Shown piece by piece: positions 6,921-14,987 of a stretch of DNA of 64,000 nucleotides. Numbering within the stretch: the first letter of the stretch is position 1; each line of letters opens with the position of its first letter. The notes below the pieces were generated by a model. It saw nothing but the letters and a program-made list of their open reading frames with translations. It had not been told where the DNA came from and did not search any database. The stretch is from CAYNEI01 sp964396185 (GTDB lineage: Archaea > Thermoplasmatota > SW-10-69-26): positions 1-64,000 of the forward strand of contig CAYNEI010000006.1 in assembly GCA_964396185.1 (NCBI GenBank). Direction: 5' to 3'. Both the position numbers and the translations under genes were made by a program.

Positions 6921-8810
6921 CTCATGGTACTCACCACCGGCCTTGCCGGCTGTCTGGGTGGGGACACCGTCGAGCCTCAGCTGTCCGACGAGCCCACCGG
7001 CGCGCTCGCCTGGACGCCCTGCGAGCACCCGTGGCCTTGCGCGGACGGGAGCGAGTGGCCGGTCGACCTGACCGGACCGTTCGAACTCCTTGAGATCGTG
7101 CCCCATCGCGTGCAAAGCTTCGACGGGACCGAGCTCGCCGGCCACGTCTGGCTGCCCGACGTTCCTGATGGCACCCCCGTGCCTGTCGTGCTCTGGTCCT
7201 CGCCGTACTTCGGTCAGCCTCCACCTCCTTTCGTAGGTCAGCCATCACAGCCAACAGACAGTCCTGACCTCTGGAATCGCGAGAGCGTTCCCGTCGGGAT
7301 GCTCGTGGAGCAAGGATACGCCGTGGCCGCGTTCAACGTGCGCGGGACCGGTGAGTCGGGGGGATGCTTCGAGGACAAGGGATCGAAGTCTCAGCGGGAC
7401 CAGGCTTTGCTCGTGGACTGGCTGGGAGAACAAGCATGGTCGAACGGCCGGGTCGCCATGATGGGTGTCTCCCACGACGGGACGACCCCTTGGATGGCGG
7501 CCACCCAGAACCCGGAGGCGCTGAGGACCATCGTGGTCGCCGGCATGGTCAGCGACGAGTACCTCTTCTACCACACGCCGCAAGGGGCCATGTTCACGTT
7601 GGGTCCATACCTCCAGCCGCGGTTCCAGTCCGAGAAGACCGCCCCCCAAGGCTCCCTGGAGTGGTGGACCGGGACGCCGCCGGAGCGACTCTGTCCCGAA
7701 GCGATCGAGGCCATGAGCAGTGTCATGACCGGGACGGCCATGCAGGACCGGCACCCCGAGTACTGGGAGGCGCGCCGCTTCATCGATGGCTTCCCCGATG
7801 TGACCACCTCGGTGCTGTTGACCCATGGCTTCGAGGACCGTTGGGGGTCGGGCCACGCGCAGCAGGAACTGTCCGTGTGGCAGGCGCTGCCAGAGACCAC
7901 GCCCAAGCACCAGTTGCAAGGCCAGTGGGGGCACGAGTTCCCTTACAAGAACAGCTTCAACGAGACGTGGGTGCTCGACGACTGGTACGACCGGCTTTTC
8001 ACCTGGCTGGACTTCTGGCTCAAGGGTATGGGGGAGCCGCCTGACAAGCTAGGTACCGTCGCCTATCAGGACGGGACCGGCGACTGGCACAACTCGACGG
8101 CATGGCCACCGGCCGAGGCTCGTGGCGAGGTCCTCTATCTCGCACACGAGTCGATCACTGCCAGTCCTGGGACCGGGGAACGCGCCTTCCGATCCATCCC
8201 GGATTGGTCGCGGTCCGACGAGTTCCTTGAGGCCGCGTTGAGCGCCAGCAGCGGATGGCACGGCCCGCTTTGCACCCGGGACGACGGCGCGACCGCGCTC
8301 AGCCCACCCCATGGCCTCCTTTATGTCACCGAGCCGGTGGACGAACGGGTCCTCATCGCTGGCAACCCCTTTGCCTACCTCACGCTCACAAGTGATCTTC
8401 CCGGTGGTCTCGTCACGGTCACCTTGCTGGACCTTGACCCCGACTTCCGATGCGAGGGCGACACCCCATCAGGCGCCCGAGCGATCACGACGGGCACGGC
8501 CGACCTGCGCTTCCACCAAGGGACATACAAGGCGAGCGCCTTCCCCACGGACGCCCCCACGTCGCTCCGCATCGATCTGACCAACCTGGCCGAGGCCATT
8601 GAACCGGGCCACCAACTCGCCGCGTTCGTCTCATACGGGGACCCATGGCTCCGGACGGGTGAGCCGTACGCGCCGACCATCGACGTGCACGGGGAGAGCC
8701 ACCTGATCTTGCCTCTCGTTGAGGGCACGTTTGGCGGGGAAGCCCCGACCCTGGACTACCCGCCGCGTCCCTTCACGCCCCCTGAGAGCTCCAGCGAGGT
8801 GGTTCCGTGA
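6900..8810 (+). CDS. S15/CocE-family X-Pro dipeptidyl-peptidase-like lipoprotein
   Basis: 636 residues. Signal and lipobox: VRTALMALMVLTTGLAGC. The alpha/beta-hydrolase core shows the oxyanion-region WSSPYFG, the RGTGESGG loop, the nucleophile elbow GVSHDG (Ser about 191) and a late histidine in QWGHEFPY. The C-terminal third is the jelly-roll of the X-Pro dipeptidyl-peptidase C-terminal domain. Family members cleave X-Pro dipeptides or esters; here it would act outside the membrane. A paralog is encoded at 41903-43636. The stop overlaps the start of the next gene (GTGA at 8807-8810), so it heads a four-gene operon with an S12 hydrolase, a membrane protein and a subtilase. Confidence 0.85.
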   Translation: MRTALMALMVLTTGLAGCLGGDTVEPQLSDEPTGALAWTPCEHPWPCADGSEWPVDLTGPFELLEIVPHRVQSFDGTELAGHVWLPDVPDGTPVPVVLWSSPYFGQPPPPFVGQPSQPTDSPDLWNRESVPVGMLVEQGYAVAAFNVRGTGESGGCFEDKGSKSQRDQALLVDWLGEQAWSNGRVAMMGVSHDGTTPWMAATQNPEALRTIVVAGMVSDEYLFYHTPQGAMFTLGPYLQPRFQSEKTAPQGSLEWWTGTPPERLCPEAIEAMSSVMTGTAMQDRHPEYWEARRFIDGFPDVTTSVLLTHGFEDRWGSGHAQQELSVWQALPETTPKHQLQGQWGHEFPYKNSFNETWVLDDWYDRLFTWLDFWLKGMGEPPDKLGTVAYQDGTGDWHNSTAWPPAEARGEVLYLAHESITASPGTGERAFRSIPDWSRSDEFLEAALSASSGWHGPLCTRDDGATALSPPHGLLYVTEPVDERVLIAGNPFAYLTLTSDLPGGLVTVTLLDLDPDFRCEGDTPSGARAITTGTADLRFHQGTYKASAFPTDAPTSLRIDLTNLAEAIEPGHQLAAFVSYGDPWLRTGEPYAPTIDVHGESHLILPLVEGTFGGEAPTLDYPPRPFTPPESSSEVVP

Positions 8811-10129
8811 GGAGCTTGCTTCTCGTCTCGCTCTTACTGGCTGCACCGCTGGCAGGGTGCATCGGTGGCGACGACCCCGTCGTAACCACAGCAGGACCCG
8901 ACGAGCCCCAGCTTAACCCCTGGCAAGCCGGTCTCGACGACCACTACCCCACACCCGATCACGTAGAGACCCGCTCGGCCGACGAGCGCCGCGCCAACGT
9001 CGCCCCGCCAGGCGACCCCGAGTTCGCACCCTTCGATGCGGCCATGACCACGTGGATGACCGACCACGACGTGCCCGCCGGCCAGCTCGCCCTCATGAAA
9101 GACGGCCAGCTCCGCTACCTCCAGGGCTACGGCTACACCGACCGCAACGAGACCCAGCCCACCGACGGGGAAACGATGCTGCGCATCGCGAGCATCACGA
9201 AGCCGATCACGTCGGCCGTGGTGCACGGGCAGGCCGAGCAGGGCCTCTACAACCTGACCGATCCCGTGTTCTGCCTCCCACCTGACCCAGCCCCGAACTG
9301 CCGGCTCCCCATCGAACCCCATGCCGACCGGCCGGTCGCAGACGACCGGCTGGCCGAGATCACCGTCCAGCATCTGCTCGACCACACCGGCGGGTGGGAC
9401 CGCACCATCTCCGGGGACACGATGTTCATGACGTTCGAGGTCGCCGAGGACCTGGGGATCGAGAGCCCACCGGCGGCCTGGAAGTTCGCCCAGTGGACCC
9501 TGGGCGCCGAGCTCGACCACGACCCCGGCACGACCCAGGCGTACAGCAACCTGGGCTACGTGCTCGCTGGCTTGGTCGCCGAGGCCGCCACGGGCGCTGA
9601 GCTGGGTGCGCTCTACGACGCCTACATCTTCCGACCGCTCGAGATCGAACGCGACATCGAGCCAGGCCACACCCTGCCCGAGTGGCGCAACCCGCGAGAG
9701 CCGTTCTACCACTGCCCCTACGAGGCCCCCAACGTGTACGACCCCGACGAAGAGGTCTGTGGCCCGGATGGGACCTGGTCCATGGAGGCCATCCTGGCCA
9801 ACGGCGGGCTCATCGCGACCGCCGAGGCGGTGGCAGCCGTCTACGAGGCCTACGGCCACCTCGCCTGGCCAACCGATTGGCCGCCTGGACCGGCCACCTG
9901 GAACTTCCACGGCGGCGGCATGCCTGGCACATCGGGCTTCGCAGCTGATGTGGCCGACGGCTCGGAGGTGACCGGTGACCTCCAGATCGTCTTCCTGTTC
10001 AACAAGCGAGACACAGCCCAGCGGTGCGACCTGCCTGGCCCAGCCGATGACCAAGGCCCCTTCTGCGGTCGATCGCACCTCGAGTGGACCATGATGGAGC
10101 TCGCGCAGACGTGGGGGGCAGGCTCATGA
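8807..10129 (+). CDS. S12 beta-lactamase-family serine hydrolase lipoprotein
   Basis: 440 residues. Signal VRSLLLVSLLLAAPLAGC with lipobox. The S12 triad motifs are visible: SITK (SxxK) in LRIASITKPI, YSN (YxN) in AYSNLGY, and HGG in NFHGGGMPG. Family members are D-Ala peptidases, esterases or D-aminopeptidases; archaea lack murein, so a peptide or ester substrate is likely. The GTG start overlaps the S15 stop and the stop overlaps the next ATG (ATGA at 10126-10129), indicating translational coupling. A close paralog with the same N-terminal stretch (LNPWQAGLDD, RRANVAPPGDPEF) is at 17323-18777. Confidence 0.85.
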   Translation: MRSLLLVSLLLAAPLAGCIGGDDPVVTTAGPDEPQLNPWQAGLDDHYPTPDHVETRSADERRANVAPPGDPEFAPFDAAMTTWMTDHDVPAGQLALMKDGQLRYLQGYGYTDRNETQPTDGETMLRIASITKPITSAVVHGQAEQGLYNLTDPVFCLPPDPAPNCRLPIEPHADRPVADDRLAEITVQHLLDHTGGWDRTISGDTMFMTFEVAEDLGIESPPAAWKFAQWTLGAELDHDPGTTQAYSNLGYVLAGLVAEAATGAELGALYDAYIFRPLEIERDIEPGHTLPEWRNPREPFYHCPYEAPNVYDPDEEVCGPDGTWSMEAILANGGLIATAEAVAAVYEAYGHLAWPTDWPPGPATWNFHGGGMPGTSGFAADVADGSEVTGDLQIVFLFNKRDTAQRCDLPGPADDQGPFCGRSHLEWTMMELAQTWGAGS

Positions 10130-10869
10130 TCGAGGCCATCCACCCCATCCTGCTGGGCATCCACATCGCCGGCGGCGCGGTGGCCCTGGCCGCTGGCCTC
10201 GGCGCGATCCTCACGAGGCCCAAAGGCGCCAGGCTGCACAGGCGCGCTGGCCGGATCTACGTGTACGGCATGGTCACGGTGCTCGCCACGGGCATCCCGC
10301 TGGCCCTGGCCCAGTCCAGCTTGTTCCTGGTGCTCGTCGCCATCTTCACTGGCTACGTGCTCTTCGTCGGCTACCGGGTGCTCTCCCGCAAGCGCCCCTC
10401 CCCGGGCGAGGCCTCGTTGGTGGACCTGGGTGCCCACTGGTCCATGGTGATGGCAGGACTCGGGATGATCGCCTACGGTGGCGTGGGCATCGTCTTCTTC
10501 ACCATCGGCCTGAACCCCGTTCTCGTGATCTTCGGCGTGCTCGGCGTGTTGATGGCCCGCGACGAGCTCCAGGCCATCCAGGACCCGCCCGAGGACCCGC
10601 GCGCGTGGTTCTACAACCACATCGGGTACATGGGTGGCGCTTACATCGCCACGGTCACCGCCTTCGCCACGATCAACCTGGGCAACGTGCCCGAGCTCGT
10701 TCGATGGCTGGGACCCGGAGCCATCGGCGTGCCTATCATCATGTACACGACGAAGCGGTACCGCGACCGCTTCGAGCAGGGCCGCACGCCTCGCACAGTG
10801 GACCGAGAGGCGTTGGGGATCGATGGGGTCGAGGGTGCCCTTGCCGAGCCTCCGGAGGTGGTGCGGTGA
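10126..10869 (+). CDS. DUF2306-like polytopic membrane protein
   Basis: 247 residues from the ATG that overlaps the previous stop. About seven hydrophobic segments are visible, starting with HPILLGIHIAGGAVALAAG and including YVYGMVTVLATGIPLALA and FLVLVAIFTGYVLFVGYRVL. The GLHIAGG / GARLHRRAGRIYVYGM layout resembles DUF2306 membrane proteins, whose function is unknown. It sits between two secreted hydrolase genes with 4-base overlaps on both sides, so it may anchor, export or support them. That role is inferred from context only. Confidence 0.65.
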   Translation: MIEAIHPILLGIHIAGGAVALAAGLGAILTRPKGARLHRRAGRIYVYGMVTVLATGIPLALAQSSLFLVLVAIFTGYVLFVGYRVLSRKRPSPGEASLVDLGAHWSMVMAGLGMIAYGGVGIVFFTIGLNPVLVIFGVLGVLMARDELQAIQDPPEDPRAWFYNHIGYMGGAYIATVTAFATINLGNVPELVRWLGPGAIGVPIIMYTTKRYRDRFEQGRTPRTVDREALGIDGVEGALAEPPEVVR

Positions 10870-12461
10870 GGAACGCGCTTGTCATCGTCCTCCTTCTGCT
10901 CGCCGCACCGCTAGCCGGCTGCCTGGGAGATGATGAACCGTCCACAGCAGGCCGAGACGAGCAAGCCGACCCCACCCGCCCCCCCGAGCTCGAACCGCAA
11001 TCGAGCGACCCGACCGGTCCCTTCGCGGTCATCGCGTTCATCGACAGCGGGATCAACCCCTACCATGCCGACTTCCGCGACCACTCCCCGCGCGCGTTCC
11101 AGCACCCCTCCACCTACCTGGAAGACTATCCCGAGGACGCGGTCGCCCTGGAGCTCACCTTCGACCACGACTCGCTGGAGGACGCCGTTGCGGCGGACTG
11201 CGAGGCATGGTCCACGGTAGAACCCGGACCCCTCTACTGGGTGCCAGGGACCCGCATCGTCGGCATGGTCAACCCGGTCGGCGGCTGGTCCCAGCACTCC
11301 GGCGACGCCAGCGACTTCGAGTTCACGTGCGAGGACATAGGCGAGGCCTGGCCCCCGTACATCAACGGCGGGTCCCATGGAACCATGGTGGCCAGCCGCG
11401 GGGCCGGCAACGACCACGGGGCCTGCTCCGAGTGCCTGATCGTCGCCGTCCAGGGCTGCTGCCCGTTCAACAACGGTGTGGCGAATCGGACCATCGTCTG
11501 GGCGGCCGACCAACCCTGGATCGACGCCCAATCCAACTCCTGGGGCCTGTCGTGGCCGATGTACTGCCAGGAAGACAACCCCGACGAACGGTGCGGCGCC
11601 AAGCCATCCTTCGTGCGCGCCGTCGAGGACGCTGCGTCCCGTCAGCCCGCGTTCTGGGCCTCCGGCAACGGCGTCACGGACAGCTACAAGATCCCGATCC
11701 TCAGGGACGCCAACCTCGTGGGGGATCCAAGCCAGCTTGACCCGCGCAACACCCCCAGCGTCGTGCGCGTCGGCGGCCACGACTCGGGCTACGTCGAGGT
11801 CTGGACTGGCTGGAGCCCGACGATCGTTTCGGATGCCTGCTGGAGCTGGGCGGCCGAGCACGAGTCGATGAACGAGACCACGCCCCGCACCGGCGGCGGC
11901 ACCTCGGCGGCCACCCCCTACGCCGCGGGCACGGCGGCCATGATCCTCCTGGAGGCCCGCCGGATCCTCGACCACGACGCGACCGGCGTCCACGACGGAG
12001 TGGTCGCAGAGGGGGAGGGCGGGGATGTCGATGCAGGCCCCCTGGCCGATGGCTCATTCACTCTCGAGGAGCTGGAACGGGTCCTCTACACGACGGCGGA
12101 GGCCCGACCGGACCGGATCGAGGAGGACGGCGACGCCTGCCTGCTCCTCGAACCCGAGGACCTGAGCCGGTGGGGCGAATCCCGGGTCGTCGAGGATCCC
12201 GGACCCCACTTCCATACCTCATCCACCCTCCCGGTCCCTTGGAACCAGATCCCCGACGGCCCTGCCGGCATCCCGATCATCGGCTACGGGGCGGTCACGC
12301 CAGCCACTGCCGAGCACGCCTTCCAGGTGCTGCGGGGTGAAGAGATGATGCCGGACCGCCCGCAGGCGGACGCGTACTTCGCGGCGGATTCTGCCTACCG
12401 CGAGAGTGTGCACGAGATCTACACATCGGAAGGGTCGTCGGCAGAGGAGGGTCGCCGATGA
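10866..12461 (+). CDS. subtilisin-like (S8) serine protease lipoprotein
   Basis: 531 residues from a GTG overlapping the previous stop (GTGA). Signal VRNALVIVLLLLAAPLAGC with lipobox. Catalytic residues are all visible: Asp60 in AFIDSGIN, His171 in GGSHGTMVAS, the oxyanion Asn268 in WASGNG and Ser347 in GGGTSAATP. There is no recognisable I9 prodomain between lipobox and catalytic core. Many Cys residues (for example ACSEC, GCCP) suggest disulfides outside the cell. It closes the operon begun by the S15 peptidase, so the set may carry out staged breakdown of extracellular protein: endoprotease, then exopeptidase. Confidence 0.9.
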   Translation: MRNALVIVLLLLAAPLAGCLGDDEPSTAGRDEQADPTRPPELEPQSSDPTGPFAVIAFIDSGINPYHADFRDHSPRAFQHPSTYLEDYPEDAVALELTFDHDSLEDAVAADCEAWSTVEPGPLYWVPGTRIVGMVNPVGGWSQHSGDASDFEFTCEDIGEAWPPYINGGSHGTMVASRGAGNDHGACSECLIVAVQGCCPFNNGVANRTIVWAADQPWIDAQSNSWGLSWPMYCQEDNPDERCGAKPSFVRAVEDAASRQPAFWASGNGVTDSYKIPILRDANLVGDPSQLDPRNTPSVVRVGGHDSGYVEVWTGWSPTIVSDACWSWAAEHESMNETTPRTGGGTSAATPYAAGTAAMILLEARRILDHDATGVHDGVVAEGEGGDVDAGPLADGSFTLEELERVLYTTAEARPDRIEEDGDACLLLEPEDLSRWGESRVVEDPGPHFHTSSTLPVPWNQIPDGPAGIPIIGYGAVTPATAEHAFQVLRGEEMMPDRPQADAYFAADSAYRESVHEIYTSEGSSAEEGRR

Positions 12462-12486
12462 TGCCTTTAACGGCCCAGGGCAGCCC

Positions 12487-12517
12487 GAGAACCGGGTTTG
12501 CGTTCTCTCCGCAAACC
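12487..12517 (+). promoter_or_regulatory. interleaved inverted repeats, possible pseudoknot or operator
   Basis: GAGAAC (12487-12492) pairs with GTTCTC (12502-12507), and GGTTTGC (12495-12501) pairs with GCAAACC (12511-12517). The two stems interleave as in an H-type pseudoknot. The element lies in the 252-base gap between the subtilase operon and the propeller operon, just after a TATA-like CCTTTAA (12464-12470). It could fold at the 5' end of the long leader of gene 12714 or act as a protein-binding site. Confidence 0.4.
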
Positions 12518-12713
12518 GAACCCTCTCCACACCCACCCAGGTCGGGAACGATATGATGGGAGCTGCAGACCTTGTCAGCATGGATGCCGGGCCAGTGGCC
12601 TCACCAGGGGCTCGGGTCCGGGGCACCGGAAGAGTTTTCACCCCCACCGCGAACACGCGGAGGGAGGCGATCCGAATGGGAGGACCCGATCTCCTGCCCC
12701 GGGAGGGAGCCAC

Positions 12714-14987
12714 ATGAAGGGCTGGTTAGCGTTGGCTGCCGTCGGCCTGATGCTAGGCGTGCCGGCAGCTACCGGCGCGAGCTACACCCAGCCGGGCAAC
12801 GGGCCCGAGCGCACGGGTGCCATCGATTTCCTGGGTCCCCAGACCAACGACACGGCCTTCGAGGTCCACTTGCCGGGCGTACCCTTCGGCACCCCCTCGG
12901 TGATCGACGGCCAGGCTTACATCGTGACGCTGGCTGCTGATGCCTGGACGGATTACGAGGGCGCCACCGACGGGCTCACCGAGACCGCGCTCTGGCGCCT
13001 GGACCTCTCCACCGGAGAGACCGAGCGGATCCTCGATGCAGAGGATCGGACCATCCCTATCCCGTTCGGCGGCCTGACGGCCGAGCGAGCGATGTTCATC
13101 GACTTCGGTACCGAGGAGCTGTTCAACGCCGAGATCGCGTCAGGCGAGGAGCTCTGGCGCGTCAGGCCCATGCCAGAGGATCCCCGCGACCACCGCGGGT
13201 ACAACGACCTTGCCCGGGTCGGTAACACGCTCTACATCGCCTTCACAGCATGGGGGGTGGACGCACCCGAGACCCCCGTGGGCTCCACGACGGTCGGGCT
13301 TTCACCCAGTTATGGACTCATGGCCATCGATGCCGGGACGGGAGAGGCGCACTGGACACGAACGATCAACATTCAGGACGACAACTTCCCTCCCATCTGT
13401 TGCATGAGCCTGGCCGCGGACGAGGACCACGTCTACGTCTACCTGCGTCGCGGCGGCGATGTCGAGGACATCACCGGAGGCGTGGGAGCAGGCGGCGAGG
13501 GGGTCTCCTACTCCGTCTACGAGAGCCAATACGAGATCCGCGCCTACTCGGCCAACGGTGGCTTCCTCTGGAACCGGAGCGACACAGCCCAGCAGCGTGT
13601 CGGGGTCTACACCTCCCGCGCGGGCATCCAACCGCTCTCTGCACAGGGGTGGGGATGCTGTGCCTACCCGGCGGTCGCGGACACCGCAGTCCACATCCGG
13701 CTGGACTCCTTCGAGGCCATCAACCCAGCCACGGGCGAGTCCGTCTGGACCAGCGAGGCCGGTCGATCGGACCAGGTACAGTCCCAGGGCTCTGGTGGCA
13801 TGGGTGTCCGCGGCGATGTCGCTGTCGCCACCTCGACCCAGACGGTCTACCGCCTGGACGCGACGGACGGCGACATGGTCTGGCAGAACACGGAGACCGA
13901 CCAGTGGTATGCCGGACTGCCGGTAACTCTCGACGGGGACACGGCCTACGTCCCCCTCTCTTGGCTGGGCGACGACTGCTTCCTCGACATTGGCATGGAG
14001 GCTCGCGATCTGGAAACCGGTAAATTGCTCTGGCGCTGGTGGCACGAGTCCGCCGTGGGTCGGGACAACTGTGGGAGCAACCTCCGATCGGCTGACCCCG
14101 GGTTCGGTCCCGGCGTGATGGTTTGGGGCGACAAGGACGGCACGGTGACCGTGCTCGGGACCACGAACGCCTCCCTGGGTGCACCCCCACCGGAGGCCGA
14201 GATGTACCCACCCGAGGGTGAGGAGATCACCCTCGAGGTGCCCGAACCCGAGCCCGGCGCCTTCGGCCCTGCCACGCGCTACAAGGTAGACTGGGGTGAC
14301 GGCACCATCTCCGACTGGCAGGATCGCCCGGTCTTCAACCACACCTACCAGGACGCCGAGACGGTCCAAGCCCACCTGATGGCCGGCAACGAGGCCAACC
14401 AGACGTCCCGCACGATCGTGACGATGAACGTCGGCCAGGAGGCGCCCACCGAGCCCAATTGGATCAGCGAGCGCTTCGCGCCGGGCAACCAGGACATGAC
14501 CTTCGGGATCCTTGGCATCCTGGTCGCGGCCACCGGCGGCGCGGTCGGGGTCACCCAGCGCTACCGCAAGCGTTCCCGGTTGCAGGATGAGCTGGAGGCT
14601 GTCGAGCAGGCCTACGAGGCCACCAAGGACCGGCCGCTCGAGTGCGAGGCCCAGCTCACCGAGCGCAAAACACACGCGCGCGGGCTCGTGCTGGACGGCG
14701 AGCTCGACGAGCAGCAGTTCGGTGTGGTCGAGCAGCGCATCGAGGAGCTGCTCAAGGGCGTGCGCATGGGGGCCATGGAGGACGAGTTCGACTTCCTGCC
14801 CCATGGATTGGTCAAGCGGGCGCGCGAGATGCTGGCCGATGGGACCGTGAGCTCGCTGGAGCGGGAGGCCTTCCTGCAGGCCGTCGAGGAGGACGAGATG
14901 CTCAGCTCGCGCCAGAAGGCGGTGGTGCGGGACAGGATCGAGGCGTGGCATGCCAGGGATGCTGGAACGGGGGCTGGTGGGCGATGA
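12714..14987 (+). CDS. surface receptor-like protein 1: PQQ-type propeller, PKD, TM, cytoplasmic helical tail
   Basis: About 757 residues. Start ATG at 12714 follows GGGAGGG at 12702-12708; in-frame codons further upstream precede the signal MKGWLALAAVGLMLGVPAATGA. The ectodomain has repeated PQQ/WD-like blades with 'A..A.TGE..W' strands (AIDAGTGEAHW, ARDLETGKLLW, AINPATGESVW). A PKD-like domain follows (YKVDWGDGTISDW, FNHTYQDAETVQAHL), then one membrane helix (MTFGILGILVAATGGAVGV) with a basic stop (QRYRKRSRLQ). The last 150 residues are cytoplasmic and helical, with an acidic LDGELDEQQF hairpin reminiscent of SHOCT tails. It is the first of four paralogs. No quinone ligand or enzyme activity is implied by the fold alone. 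Confidence 0.8.
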   Translation: MKGWLALAAVGLMLGVPAATGASYTQPGNGPERTGAIDFLGPQTNDTAFEVHLPGVPFGTPSVIDGQAYIVTLAADAWTDYEGATDGLTETALWRLDLSTGETERILDAEDRTIPIPFGGLTAERAMFIDFGTEELFNAEIASGEELWRVRPMPEDPRDHRGYNDLARVGNTLYIAFTAWGVDAPETPVGSTTVGLSPSYGLMAIDAGTGEAHWTRTINIQDDNFPPICCMSLAADEDHVYVYLRRGGDVEDITGGVGAGGEGVSYSVYESQYEIRAYSANGGFLWNRSDTAQQRVGVYTSRAGIQPLSAQGWGCCAYPAVADTAVHIRLDSFEAINPATGESVWTSEAGRSDQVQSQGSGGMGVRGDVAVATSTQTVYRLDATDGDMVWQNTETDQWYAGLPVTLDGDTAYVPLSWLGDDCFLDIGMEARDLETGKLLWRWWHESAVGRDNCGSNLRSADPGFGPGVMVWGDKDGTVTVLGTTNASLGAPPPEAEMYPPEGEEITLEVPEPEPGAFGPATRYKVDWGDGTISDWQDRPVFNHTYQDAETVQAHLMAGNEANQTSRTIVTMNVGQEAPTEPNWISERFAPGNQDMTFGILGILVAATGGAVGVTQRYRKRSRLQDELEAVEQAYEATKDRPLECEAQLTERKTHARGLVLDGELDEQQFGVVEQRIEELLKGVRMGAMEDEFDFLPHGLVKRAREMLADGTVSSLEREAFLQAVEEDEMLSSRQKAVVRDRIEAWHARDAGTGAGGR

